In this document: positions 29,132 to 38,985 of the stretch, piece after piece
Layout: each line of letters starts with the position of its first letter
How positions within the stretch are numbered: the stretch's first letter is position 1
DNA from: Chlamydiota bacterium
GTDB taxonomy: Bacteria > Chlamydiota > Chlamydiia > Chlamydiales > RGXB01
Assembly (NCBI GenBank): GCA_016866475.1
Contig: VGMF01000001.1
Location: 1-64,000, forward strand
DNA: 64,000 bases
Reading direction: 5' to 3'
The notes under the pieces: generated by a model
Database searches by the model: none
Told to the model about the DNA's origin: nothing
The model's input: only the letters and a program-made list of their open reading frames with translations
Program-made: the position numbers and the translations under genes

Positions 29132-30913
29132 TCAACTTTTGTGTCTAAACTGAATCTTTATTTGATGCTGCAAAACATTAGAATCGGGATAGAATTCAAT
29201 TTTGCTCTCCTCTTTCACTATCTGAAACTGCCCTAAAGTAAATGATCCGGAGACGTAATCGAAAGAGGATGGGACCCAAATCCTAACGGGACTTGGACAC
29301 GATTGTAGCAACCAAAATCTTAAAATAAAATGCTTTTTAAAAGGATCAAACGACTGAAATGTCACATAGCCGGGCAATAGCTCAACATGGGGGGCTAAAA
29401 AGGGGGTGTAGTCATTTTTTTCCCCCTCCTGATAAATTGTAAAGTTCTCATGATTCCAGAGATCCCCTTTAGGGGCGTATTGCCACACAAAATAGTTCAA
29501 ATCGAGCTGATCCATCACACTCAAGGTGCGGTGGAATGCCCTCAAACGTTGTTTCGAACCATCTTCAAACAAAAATCGACCCACATCACGCGTCACGCCG
29601 GTCTCTGTGACTACAGTCGGAGCGTCTTTGCCTAACCGTTTTTTATTTTCCTGATCGATATGTTTAAAATCTTCCAAAACAGCTTTACTGATTTTAAAAG
29701 GGAAACCAAGCCGTAATTTTTTGAAAAATATGCTGTAGTGAAGCAGAGGGATATACTGCTTAAAAACCATTGTGAAGGGCTCATAATAATGGACAGAGGC
29801 CACTAGATTTTTGAGTTTTTCTTCGCCTAAAAAAGGGGGTAACTCACCCACCCCTTGCTCTACAAAAAAATTCCACTGCGCATATTTTTTCATAAGCCGT
29901 TCATACATCTTCAATACAAAGGGGCGGTAAAAATGTTGTTCAAAAGAGGCTTTCTTCCCCTTTTTGAAATAGTTTGGCTGCAGTAGCACAGGGTATCCAT
30001 CATTGCCGATTTCATAGACGCCATGCTCTTCCCAGAGGCATCTTTCCTTCCAAATCGGGATTTTTTCCGGATTAAGAACCCTTTTTTCCTTCTCTTTTCT
30101 TCGCAGTAATGAAAATTTGATGAAAGGGACCGACTGAGACAAACCGGCACCGATAAGGATCGATTGGTAAGGTGAAGGGGTGATACCTAAATCGAGGAAC
30201 ATATGGGACTCTTTCAAAGAGGCGCCTATCAAACCGGGATTAGGTTCGTTCATTGTATTGAAACCGATTATCCAAGGATTGGATTGGAGCTTTAACAGAA
30301 GTTTATCAAAAGCTGCTATATAGTGATCTTGTAAAAAGTCTTGGATATTTCTTCCGTCAACAAGGAGTTTAGGAGCAAAAGTATTTCCCCCAAAAAAAAG
30401 GGTAAACATCGTTTGGCATGCAATCCTTTGATAAGCGTTGAACCAATTAAGGTGCTTAAGCTCTTTTTCCTCGTGGTGCTGGGGATGTATCACCGCATCA
30501 GCTTTCACCACTTTTTCCAAATTTATCCCTGCTGCCTCTATCGCCCAAGCTGGAGCACCACTGCCAAAAAAATAGCGGGAAAAAAGGTCTTGATGCAGAT
30601 CTAGCAAAATGTAGAATCCATACGATCCGGCCTTCTTCAAAAGCCGATCGACATAATCGATATAGCCCTCATCGTACTGCCCCGGACCCTTTCTCTCAAT
30701 AGCATCCCAGGTCACAAGAAACCGGATAGCATTGAATCCGAGCCCCTTCAATCGGCAAAAATGGGTATCGGCATCCTCAACCGAAAAAGGGACCTCCTCA
30801 TAGGAATCGGTTTGGGGAGAGGGTGATTTGGCCGCTCCTGAAAGGTTGATCCCCTTTAGGCGCACCCTTGCCCCCTCCCTATCCCAAAAAAATCCGTCCT
30901 TGGAAACAAGCAT
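29132..30913 (-). CDS. GH5-family glycoside hydrolase (endoglycoceramidase/glucocerebrosidase-like), copy A
   Basis: LKGINLSGAAKSPSPQ, NAIRFLVTWDAIERKGPGQYDEGYI, LDLHQDLFSRYFFGSGAPAWA, FNTMNEPNPG, VVTETGVTRD. Confidence 0.85.
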   Translation of the reverse strand: MLVSKDGFFWDREGARVRLKGINLSGAAKSPSPQTDSYEEVPFSVEDADTHFCRLKGLGFNAIRFLVTWDAIERKGPGQYDEGYIDYVDRLLKKAGSYGFYILLDLHQDLFSRYFFGSGAPAWAIEAAGINLEKVVKADAVIHPQHHEEKELKHLNWFNAYQRIACQTMFTLFFGGNTFAPKLLVDGRNIQDFLQDHYIAAFDKLLLKLQSNPWIIGFNTMNEPNPGLIGASLKESHMFLDLGITPSPYQSILIGAGLSQSVPFIKFSLLRRKEKEKRVLNPEKIPIWKERCLWEEHGVYEIGNDGYPVLLQPNYFKKGKKASFEQHFYRPFVLKMYERLMKKYAQWNFFVEQGVGELPPFLGEEKLKNLVASVHYYEPFTMVFKQYIPLLHYSIFFKKLRLGFPFKISKAVLEDFKHIDQENKKRLGKDAPTVVTETGVTRDVGRFLFEDGSKQRLRAFHRTLSVMDQLDLNYFVWQYAPKGDLWNHENFTIYQEGEKNDYTPFLAPHVELLPGYVTFQSFDPFKKHFILRFWLLQSCPSPVRIWVPSSFDYVSGSFTLGQFQIVKEESKIEFYPDSNVLQHQIKIQFRHKS

Positions 30914-30919
30914 CAGAGA

Positions 30920-32008
30920 TCACCTCAACGGAATTGTCAAAAGCGGCGCGTTCGATTTGGCCTCGATAGCCTGAAAATTGTAGAGTTGCAACAATAGGAT
31001 AAAGGTTCTTTTGGAGTCTGTGTCTGCAAGATCGATCGAAAACCAATTCCCTTTGTAGTAGACTTTTACAAAAGTATCTTTTGGCTTTGCCTTAGAAACC
31101 TTTATCTGCATGAGGCCGTCTAAAACTTCCTGCCAATCAAATGGTTTTCCATCTAACCGGTATGTGAGCTTCACCCACCCTTTCGATATCTGATCTTGGG
31201 GAATTTCTACCCCGAATGCAAGGTAGTACATCATGGTGAGAATCGATCGGGGCAAAATTCCTATCTCATTGAACTGGTTGAATTCGATACTTAAATCCAC
31301 CCTGTAACGCCCTTTTTGCTGTTTTCCGTGGGGTAACAGATACATGAGCTCTTCGGTGTTAGGATTATTGAAAGGGACCGATATTTCAAGGGACTTTCCT
31401 GTAGGAATTTCTGATGGGGGACTATTTTTTTTCTTTAGAGTTTCAACACCAACGATAAGCTCATCAATATCTTGATAATACTTTAAAAGTTCGCAGAGTC
31501 TTTTAAAACGTTTGTATTTCGGTGGAATATCCGCAAAAGGTCCGTTGCGTGCATTAGACAGCTTGTCTATATTTTGAACCGTCAATCGGAATACCCGATC
31601 GACATCCCATCCCGAAAAAATCAATTGCTGGATGTTTAATAAATCGATGGGTTTCATCATTTGCCGGATGAAATCGGCACCTTCCAGAGGAGCATACTGA
31701 ATAGTTGGTATGCTGGTCCAGGAAACTTCACCCCCTAATGTTGCAGGATTTGCCGGCGAAATTCCGGGGATAGGAAAAATAGCTGCCGCTTTTGTGGTTT
31801 CGGAAAATTGCGATGTGATATTGGCGACGTCTAAAAAAAAGGGGAAATCACCGTAGCGAAGCCGCACCAGGTTCAAAAGCATCTGTTCGTTATTGGTCTC
31901 TTGAACCAAAAAATTGTAGGAATTGCGTCCTGAACTTCCAGTCATCGCCTGCTTCGATGATACACTGCAGCCTGCTAAAATCATAAATAAGAGTGTGTTA
32001 CGCCACAT
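30920..32008 (-). CDS. putative lipoprotein
   Basis: MWRNTLLFMILAGCSVSSK lipobox; VQETNNEQMLLNLVRLRYGDFPFFLDVANITSQF. Confidence 0.75.
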   Translation of the reverse strand: MWRNTLLFMILAGCSVSSKQAMTGSSGRNSYNFLVQETNNEQMLLNLVRLRYGDFPFFLDVANITSQFSETTKAAAIFPIPGISPANPATLGGEVSWTSIPTIQYAPLEGADFIRQMMKPIDLLNIQQLIFSGWDVDRVFRLTVQNIDKLSNARNGPFADIPPKYKRFKRLCELLKYYQDIDELIVGVETLKKKNSPPSEIPTGKSLEISVPFNNPNTEELMYLLPHGKQQKGRYRVDLSIEFNQFNEIGILPRSILTMMYYLAFGVEIPQDQISKGWVKLTYRLDGKPFDWQEVLDGLMQIKVSKAKPKDTFVKVYYKGNWFSIDLADTDSKRTFILLLQLYNFQAIEAKSNAPLLTIPLR

Positions 32009-32115
32009 ACCCCCCTTGTATGAATTCTTGATTTATTTGTATAGATCGTTCGTCGATTTTTTTTAGTTCTCTACAGGAAAGTAAGATCACAATCGCACAA
32101 GGAATGGTGAGATGC

Positions 32116-33192
32116 TTATAAATGCGTCGTCACATACTTTTCAATGAGGAGCCGAGTCGGGTGATTGAGATTTAGAAGCAAAGCATCTTTTGGATGAACC
32201 CACAGAAAACTTTGCGCCTCGTCATTGAGGACAACGTGTTGGGTATCCGTACGTGCTATATAATTCAAAAATATAAAGTGACTTTCGGGTACATAAAATT
32301 CGTCGGATCGGATGCAATCTTGAACCATGAATAACGACGTCTCTTTGAGCGTCAATTCCGTTTCCTCTCTGAATTCACGTAAAAGGGCATCCATTGAGGT
32401 TTCATCTTTATCGATCTTACCGCCCGGGATAGCGAAAGTATAGCCCCATTTATCGGTAAGAATAAGTAGACACTCTTTTTTTTGATTGAAAACTAGGGCG
32501 CCCACTGTGACCACCGGATAGGGTTTTGCTTTTTTAACCTCTCGCCTTTTTTCTAATGTTTTTACAAATTCGATTAGGTCTATTGGGCTGTTCCAAACTA
32601 TTTTTGGCTTGGCTTGGGCAACTTTATTCAGTGACTGGTATCGGCTCAAAATGGCACCGCTCACAACACCATTTCTGTTCCCTGCCAAAACGTCTATATC
32701 CATATCCCCCACATAAAGGGTTTGGGCAGGTTTGAAAGGGTATATTTTTAAAAAAGCACTCAGCTCCACCTCTTTGTTGATCACTCCGCCTTTTAAAATT
32801 AGATGGAATCTATCTAAATGCAAAAAATCGACCAGCTTCTTCAATACAGGTTCCGCAATCGTCGAAAAAATGGAGATGGTTTTTTTCTGCCTCTTCAATT
32901 CCTCGAATGCCTCAATGACACCCGGCCGTAAGGAACCTTTAACTGCAAATTCAGTGTAGATTTGAAAATAAAGGGAGTTTATCTCTGAAAAAGGGATTTT
33001 TTTATCTAGAAACCTATAATAAAACGTTTCGGCGGGTATTGTGAATTTGTTGAAAAAAACCTCTCTGGATATTTTCTCGCCCCCCAAACGGAGAATAGTT
33101 TCTTGTGTAGCAAAAAAACTTAGCTCAGCATCATCAAACAAGGTGCCCGCAAAATCGAAGATAAAGTGTTGAAGATGCTGCATAGGGCCCAT
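32116..33192 (-). CDS. HAD-superfamily hydrolase fused to NUDIX hydrolase
   Basis: FIFDFAGTLFDD...LYVGDMDIDVLAGNRNG (HAD) + GGKIDKDETSMDALLREFREETEL (Nudix box). Confidence 0.88.
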   Translation of the reverse strand: MGPMQHLQHFIFDFAGTLFDDAELSFFATQETILRLGGEKISREVFFNKFTIPAETFYYRFLDKKIPFSEINSLYFQIYTEFAVKGSLRPGVIEAFEELKRQKKTISIFSTIAEPVLKKLVDFLHLDRFHLILKGGVINKEVELSAFLKIYPFKPAQTLYVGDMDIDVLAGNRNGVVSGAILSRYQSLNKVAQAKPKIVWNSPIDLIEFVKTLEKRREVKKAKPYPVVTVGALVFNQKKECLLILTDKWGYTFAIPGGKIDKDETSMDALLREFREETELTLKETSLFMVQDCIRSDEFYVPESHFIFLNYIARTDTQHVVLNDEAQSFLWVHPKDALLLNLNHPTRLLIEKYVTTHL

Positions 33193-33203
33193 TTCTACCT
33201 CTA

Positions 33204-33791
33204 CTAAAAATCGGATTTCAATAAACTTAAAAATTCAGAGCGGAGCGTGGGATCGGTGCGAAAGCTCCCAAGCATCTTTGTTGTAATCAATCTGTTTTGC
33301 TTGTCCTGCCCTCTCAATTGCATACACATGTGGCTCGCTTTGATCAAAACCGCTACTCCAAAAGGGGAGAGACTTTCATCAAGACAATTTGCAATCTGAT
33401 CGGTGAGCCGCTCCTGGATTTGGAGACGTCTTGTAAAAATTTCCACTACACGTGATACTTTTGACAATCCGATGATTTTTTTGTTGGGGATGTAAGCAAT
33501 ATGCGCCTTTCCAAAAAAAGGGAGCATGTGGTGTTCGCATAGGGAATAGACTTCCACATCCTTAATCAGTATCATTTCAGTGCTTTCTTGATGGAAGATC
33601 GCATCGTTGATCACATCCTTAGGGTTTTCTTTGTAACCCTTCGTCAAAAATTGCAAGCTCTTGGCTACCCTGTAGGGAGTATCAACCAGCCCTTCTCTTT
33701 TTGTATCTTCGCCAACCGCTTCCAATATCATCTTGGATGCCTTTTGAATCGCTTCAAAACATTGATCTGGATCAGAATTTTTCAAGCCCAC
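33204..33791 (-). CDS. folE: GTP cyclohydrolase I
   Basis: [39 protein letters not shown]. Confidence 0.95.
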   Translation of the reverse strand: MGLKNSDPDQCFEAIQKASKMILEAVGEDTKREGLVDTPYRVAKSLQFLTKGYKENPKDVINDAIFHQESTEMILIKDVEVYSLCEHHMLPFFGKAHIAYIPNKKIIGLSKVSRVVEIFTRRLQIQERLTDQIANCLDESLSPFGVAVLIKASHMCMQLRGQDKQNRLITTKMLGSFRTDPTLRSEFLSLLKSDF

Positions 33792-33856
33792 ATCTCCCCT
33801 TTATAGAAGTTTTTTTCATTTTTTTCGCCCAGTCTTTTCAATATCCAAAAAATGTC

Positions 33857-34492
33857 CTAGGTACCCCTATCGAGGATTGTATAATGGAGATAAATCTCAT
33901 TGTCCACTATTTTCGCGCTCTCAAGCTTTGCATTTTTAGTCCTTTCTGGTTTGAAACCCGCCCCATCCATGAGGGTCGGCGCCCCCCGTTCCCCTATGAG
34001 TTTTGGACAAAGGGTGATGTACATCTCATCAATGAGGCCGGCTTTTACAAACTGAAAAAGGAGGTCTCCACCAGCTTCAATTAAGAGGGTTTTTATCCCC
34101 CGTTGCGCGAGAGTTTCCAGAACAAAGGGTAAAAAATCCTCTTTATCGTAAACGATAGACTCGCATCTTTCACAAGGCAATTTTTTATGGACAGACGGAC
34201 TGAATACGAGCGTCCTGATCCGTTTTTCATCGAGATAACTTTGGGAAATAGGGAGGTTGTCTGAACGTGTTAGGATAACGTTCCACATCGGTTCCAGTTC
34301 GGTATTTCTTTTTGTGAAAAGGGGGCATGGGCTATCTCTGAATGTGTTACCACCCATGAGAACAGCGTCAGCTTGCAAGCGAATTCTAGACATTTCCTTG
34401 GAGTCAAAGTCGCTCCCAAGTTTTAAATGAAAGAGATCTTTTGTCCCGATACGACCGTCCAAACTAATAGCTGTATTAGAGATGATTTTCAC
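33857..34492 (-). CDS. RibD C-terminal-type pyrimidine/pterin reductase
   Basis: ISNTAISLDGRIG, ADAVLMGGNTFRDS, LLIEAGGDLLFQFVKAGLIDEMYITLCPKLIG. Confidence 0.85.
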   Translation of the reverse strand: MKIISNTAISLDGRIGTKDLFHLKLGSDFDSKEMSRIRLQADAVLMGGNTFRDSPCPLFTKRNTELEPMWNVILTRSDNLPISQSYLDEKRIRTLVFSPSVHKKLPCERCESIVYDKEDFLPFVLETLAQRGIKTLLIEAGGDLLFQFVKAGLIDEMYITLCPKLIGERGAPTLMDGAGFKPERTKNAKLESAKIVDNEIYLHYTILDRGT

Positions 34493-34661
34493 AATCGGTG
34501 TTCTATTTACTTTTTTGGCAAAATTTTTTTGTTCAGCCTGTTCAGGGCAGTCAGAAGATTTATTATTTCAAGCTAGTTAAATATAAAACTACCTGCACAA
34601 GACCAAAAAAGGGAAGAAAAAAGGTTTTAAAAAACAGAGAATGGATGCAAATTAGCCTATA

Positions 34662-35393
34662 ATGGATTGGTGGATTTTTCCCCTAGCAGGTGCTTTTGGG
34701 GGATTTTTGGCAGGACTTGTAGGTATAGGGGGCGGAATTATCCTCACCCCGATCCTCATGCTCCTTTTGCCTAACCCCCTCCAGGCAATAGCGACCTCTT
34801 TGGCGTCCATGATACTCCCCACCTCCGTATCGACATATCTTCGAGCGCAACAACAATCGATCGAATTCAAAATTTATCGAAAAATGTTCCCCGGCCTACT
34901 CATAGGGAGCTTTTTAGGCGCTTATCTAGCCCGTGAAGTAGATAAAGAGCTTTTGAAAACCGTTTTTGGTTTGTTCTCAATTTTGGTATCGCTCTTTTTT
35001 TTTAACGGTACGCCCAAAACTTCCCTAGGTTTTAATAAAATGACCCGATCGGGCGAGTTCTTCCTTTTCGGATTAGCGACCGCTTCGGTGGCTTCATTCT
35101 TAGGAATTGGGGGTGGTATTATAGCAACTATCTACTATTTTTTTTCCGGTATCTCGATAAAAAGCATGTTGGGGCTAACAACCTCGCTTTCACTAACAAT
35201 CACCTTAATAGCTGTCCTGCCACTTTTGGGTCAGGTGGATTTTATAGTGTTTTTATACATAGCCCCCGTTAGCGTTCTTTTTGCCTACATCGGATGCAAA
35301 ATTTCGAATCTTGTAGAAAAGAATCCGTTAGAAAAGGTCCTTGGGGTCTTTTTGTTTATAGTCGGACTGGTTCTCCTTTGGCCTCACCTCTAA
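34662..35393 (+). CDS. TauE/SafE-family sulfite exporter-like permease
   Basis: GAFGGFLAGLVGIGGGIILTPIL...SFLGIGGGIIATIYYFFSG. Confidence 0.88.
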   Translation: MDWWIFPLAGAFGGFLAGLVGIGGGIILTPILMLLLPNPLQAIATSLASMILPTSVSTYLRAQQQSIEFKIYRKMFPGLLIGSFLGAYLAREVDKELLKTVFGLFSILVSLFFFNGTPKTSLGFNKMTRSGEFFLFGLATASVASFLGIGGGIIATIYYFFSGISIKSMLGLTTSLSLTITLIAVLPLLGQVDFIVFLYIAPVSVLFAYIGCKISNLVEKNPLEKVLGVFLFIVGLVLLWPHL

Positions 35394-35397
35394 AAGG

Positions 35398-35805
35398 TTA
35401 TCTCAAACGTAAAATTTGTACATCTTTAATCGGCACATCAAAAAACGATCGAGTAGGGAAGTTTTGTAGGATCTTGGGTATTTTTCTTATCAATCGAATC
35501 AAAGAGATCCGTCTTACGACTAAACTTTTTTCGTAGAATATCTTTTCGTAGCCCAGCTTGTACAGATCTTGATGGCGGCACACTTGATCCACCTCTTGAA
35601 TGTTATATCCGGGGTTATGAATATCTTCAATCTTTATCGTCCAACGGTACTGCCCTTTTTGATAACAGAAAGCTTTGTTTTTCAAGGGGACGTCAATCAC
35701 CCGAATCAAAGTAGAAAAAGCCCTTCCCCTTACCTTCCCCGTTTTGGTCGCAACGGTTTGCCAGCAAGAGACTATCTTATGTGCGGATATTTGGATAGAT
35801 GGCAT
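35398..35805 (-). CDS. hypothetical protein
   Basis: 135-aa ORF convergent with the permease gene. Confidence 0.45.
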   Translation of the reverse strand: MPSIQISAHKIVSCWQTVATKTGKVRGRAFSTLIRVIDVPLKNKAFCYQKGQYRWTIKIEDIHNPGYNIQEVDQVCRHQDLYKLGYEKIFYEKSLVVRRISLIRLIRKIPKILQNFPTRSFFDVPIKDVQILRLR

Positions 35806-35913
35806 GGAAGTTCTTTTGCTTTCTTTAAAAAGATATTAATCAAAACTTTACATAATAGCAAGTAAATTTTTTACTCCAGAGAATCTTTTTTTGGAATTTT
35901 TCACATGCAGTCA

Positions 35914-35953
35914 AAAGGGCTTTTTTTCGATCCGTATCAAAAAAAAGCCCATT
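35914..35953 (-). terminator. Rho-independent-type hairpin downstream of malic enzyme
   Basis: GGGCTTTTTTTCGATCCGTATCAAAAAAAAGCCC inverted repeat. Confidence 0.75.
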
Positions 35954-35973
35954 AGAATTGAGATTTAAGGCAA

Positions 35974-37431
35974 TCAGATAAGGCGCTGGTCTTTGGCTTT
36001 GTGAACCAACAGCTCGGCCAACTTGGGGACCAAAGCTCCTAATTTTTGAAACGGGGGCAACAGATGATTTTCTTCTCTTGCTTCGCTCAATGCTATCGCA
36101 AGTTCCAAAAACAATTTAGAGGTGATTTTTTTAATGGCACATTTGCTGGCCATCAAACCCATGGCGGGAAATACGTAAAGGTTATTAGCTTGCGTTCCAT
36201 GATAAATCTTCCCTTTATACGTGACAGGGGCAAAGGGGCTTCCCGATGCAAAAATCGCATGCCCATCAGAAAATTCTATCGCCTCTTTAAGGGTGCATTC
36301 TGCCTTGCTTGTAGGATTGGAAAGGGCCATAATGATGGGTCGTTTGGCAAGATTTGTTATCTCTTTAATGACCTCCTCATTAAAAATTCCCGATTGCATC
36401 GACGCCCCGATCAATACAGTCGGTTTAAAAGAGCGGATCATTTCCATTAGATCTTTTGTTTGGGTAAGATCTTTTGCGAATGGTGCCAGATCAGAGCTCA
36501 GCTCCCCCCTCGATTTTGTAATCAGCCCTTTGGAATCGGCCATTGCGATATGGGCCAAGGCCTCTTTTTTTGAAACGCCGTTAGATTCATGGTACTCCAA
36601 AATGAGCTCAGCTATGCCGAGATTGGCCGAACCGGCACCGAAAAAAAGGATCCGCTCGTTTTCCAGGCGCGACCCTTTTTCTTTGACCGCCGAAATCAGG
36701 CAAGCCATCGTCACACCCGCCGTACCCTGGATGTCATCATTAAAGGACTTGATCTCATTTTCGTATTTTTTCAGAAGATGCCGCGCATTATCTTTGGCAA
36801 AATCTTCCCATTGAAGTAAAACATGTGGCAGAGTCTTTTTGACGATCTTGACAAAACGGTCTACAAAAGCCTCGTATTCAGCCCCTTTAAGCCTTGGCTT
36901 TTTAACCCCCACATAATGGGAAGAGTTGAGATAATCGTGGTTGTTTGTACCTACGTCCAAAACAATCGGAAGGGTTTTTTTTATATCGATCCCACCAAAA
37001 AGGGAGTAGAGCAGAGTTTTTCCCATCGAAATTCCCATCCCGCCGACCCCGAGATCTCCCAATCCCAAAATTCGCTCACCGTCGGTGACAACAATCACCT
37101 CCACCTCGGGCATTTTTTTCAGTGTCTCCTCAAGAATATCAATCGTGTGTTCGCTAACAAAGATTCCCCGAAACTTATTCATGATGATCGAAAAGTTTTG
37201 ACACGCGGCTCCGATTGTGGGGGTGTAAACGATTGGCAAAACCTCAGACACATGCAATTTTGCAAATTCGCTGAAAAATTTCGGATCCTCCTCAACCATC
37301 GAGTTTAAATATAAAAACTTGTCTAAAGGTTCCTGTATGCGTGAAAATTGCAAATACCGACGCCTCAGCTCTTCTTCGCGCGTCTGATTTTGATATCCGA
37401 TTGGTTGAAAAATCGACCGGTTGAGTGCCAT
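35974..37431 (-). CDS. malic enzyme
   Basis: LPIVYTPTIGAACQNFS, VVTDGERILGLGDLGVGGMGISMGK, FNDDIQGTAGV, ALSNPTSKAECT. Confidence 0.92.
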   Translation of the reverse strand: MALNRSIFQPIGYQNQTREEELRRRYLQFSRIQEPLDKFLYLNSMVEEDPKFFSEFAKLHVSEVLPIVYTPTIGAACQNFSIIMNKFRGIFVSEHTIDILEETLKKMPEVEVIVVTDGERILGLGDLGVGGMGISMGKTLLYSLFGGIDIKKTLPIVLDVGTNNHDYLNSSHYVGVKKPRLKGAEYEAFVDRFVKIVKKTLPHVLLQWEDFAKDNARHLLKKYENEIKSFNDDIQGTAGVTMACLISAVKEKGSRLENERILFFGAGSANLGIAELILEYHESNGVSKKEALAHIAMADSKGLITKSRGELSSDLAPFAKDLTQTKDLMEMIRSFKPTVLIGASMQSGIFNEEVIKEITNLAKRPIIMALSNPTSKAECTLKEAIEFSDGHAIFASGSPFAPVTYKGKIYHGTQANNLYVFPAMGLMASKCAIKKITSKLFLELAIALSEAREENHLLPPFQKLGALVPKLAELLVHKAKDQRLI

Positions 37432-37722
37432 ATCCTGCCTTATCTAGTTTCAAAAGATCGCGCCAATCCCCAGCTGATTTTTTTGGGTTTCACGCTCTAG
37501 GTAAAGCGTAGCAGAAAAAAATTTGTATCGGTAGAAAAACCAACAAATCTTTAAAAAGGGGCTAAAAAACATCCTAGGTCTTTAGAAATCTATCTCTATA
37601 TGATAAACCCAAAACCTTTTTGAAAGCCACGACGGATTAGGAGAAAATCGAAAAAAGAAAAGACCAAAATAAGGTGTTTTCCAGCGATTGAAAACTCAAA
37701 AACTGTCGATAAAGTCCCTTTC

Positions 37723-38976
37723 TTAAAGAATACTCGATTTGGGCTCGATGGCCGGAACGTGCCGAAAACGGGCTGCGACGGCTGTAGTCCAGATCACAAA
37801 CAGGGATAGGGTCACATAATCGATCCATAGAAGCGGAAGGACTAATATTGCAAGAGATGCGATTGCTTTTGCGCTTCGATACATAAATACATCGATCACC
37901 GCTTTGGCCTTGAATTTTTGATCAATCCCAAGCGGAATATAAAGCATCTCTTTCACGACACCAAAAATTGAGTAGTCGAGCGCTTTTATGGATCCATAGG
38001 TGAATGCGATCAGACCAAAAGAGGGAAACACCAGAAAGCTTAAAAGGGCGCTCGCAAGAAAAACCGGTATGCTTAGATGACAACGCTTCAAGCCGATGAT
38101 CTCTATAAGAAAAAACGTTCCAAAAACTTGCAACAAAACATTCATGATATTAACCAACCCGAAGAACCAGCCAAAGTAGGCGGTCCTTTCATTGGTGGTG
38201 GTTAAAAAACTGGCCACATTGATGTTAAACTGGTAATCCAACAGGGTCGAAGTGGCTTGCATCGCAACAACTATCAGTAGAATAAAGCGTAGCAAAGACG
38301 AATTTTTTATAAGGGTGATCCCCTCGTAAAAATCGGAAGCTCTTTTGTCGTCAAAAACGATACTTTCGACATGCTCAATCCGTTTGCGGACCCTCATTAA
38401 AAAAAAATAGGCTACGAGGAGGAAGAGAAAGAACGGGATTGAAAAATAAAGGAGTTTTTCCGTCCCGATCCTGAGCGCTAAAAAACCTGGAATCATGCTG
38501 GCAAGCATAGAGCCCAGCCCCCCAAAACCAAAGACAAGACCATACAAATAGCGAGCCTTGGCAAGATGGACGGTCGAATTGATCACAGACCAGAGCTGCT
38601 GAAACATCAGCATAATGTAGATGTCTTTCCAAATATAAAAAAGGAATGGCCATATTTGAAACTCATGCACATACGAGGCAGTGGTCATGTTGATAATTGC
38701 GCCTGTGGCAACAGTCAAAAAAAGCATCCTGAAGCAGCCAATCTTGACTACAAAAATGTTGTAAAGAGTCACAAAGAAGAAACTGGCAGGGATCACCGCT
38801 ATCCAGACATACGGGAAAAACTCGACTCCGAAAGCTTCCATAAACAGAGAGTGGGCGACCGGCTTTGTAATCGAGGCCTCCGCCGTGATCAAAAAGCTCG
38901 AGACCATCGCAAGGACCAGAAAGAGCACCTCGTAGCCCGAATATTTTTTGATCTCTTCTTTGAGTGCGCTCAGCAT
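37723..38976 (-). CDS. NTT/TLC-like (ATP/ADP carrier-related) membrane transporter
   Basis: 417 aa, about 12 hydrophobic segments; N-terminus LKEEIKKYSGYEVLFLVLAMVSSFLITAEASITKPVAHSLFMEAFG and DYQFN motif reminiscent of TLC/Npt1 proteins. Confidence 0.65.
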   Translation of the reverse strand: MLSALKEEIKKYSGYEVLFLVLAMVSSFLITAEASITKPVAHSLFMEAFGVEFFPYVWIAVIPASFFFVTLYNIFVVKIGCFRMLFLTVATGAIINMTTASYVHEFQIWPFLFYIWKDIYIMLMFQQLWSVINSTVHLAKARYLYGLVFGFGGLGSMLASMIPGFLALRIGTEKLLYFSIPFFLFLLVAYFFLMRVRKRIEHVESIVFDDKRASDFYEGITLIKNSSLLRFILLIVVAMQATSTLLDYQFNINVASFLTTTNERTAYFGWFFGLVNIMNVLLQVFGTFFLIEIIGLKRCHLSIPVFLASALLSFLVFPSFGLIAFTYGSIKALDYSIFGVVKEMLYIPLGIDQKFKAKAVIDVFMYRSAKAIASLAILVLPLLWIDYVTLSLFVIWTTAVAARFRHVPAIEPKSSIL

Positions 38977-38985
38977 ACGTCTACC

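Noticed and set aside
37637-37828. Small ORF downstream of the NTT-like carrier gene
   Set aside because: Low-complexity translation overlapping the carrier 3' end; no supporting ribosome-binding site or motif.
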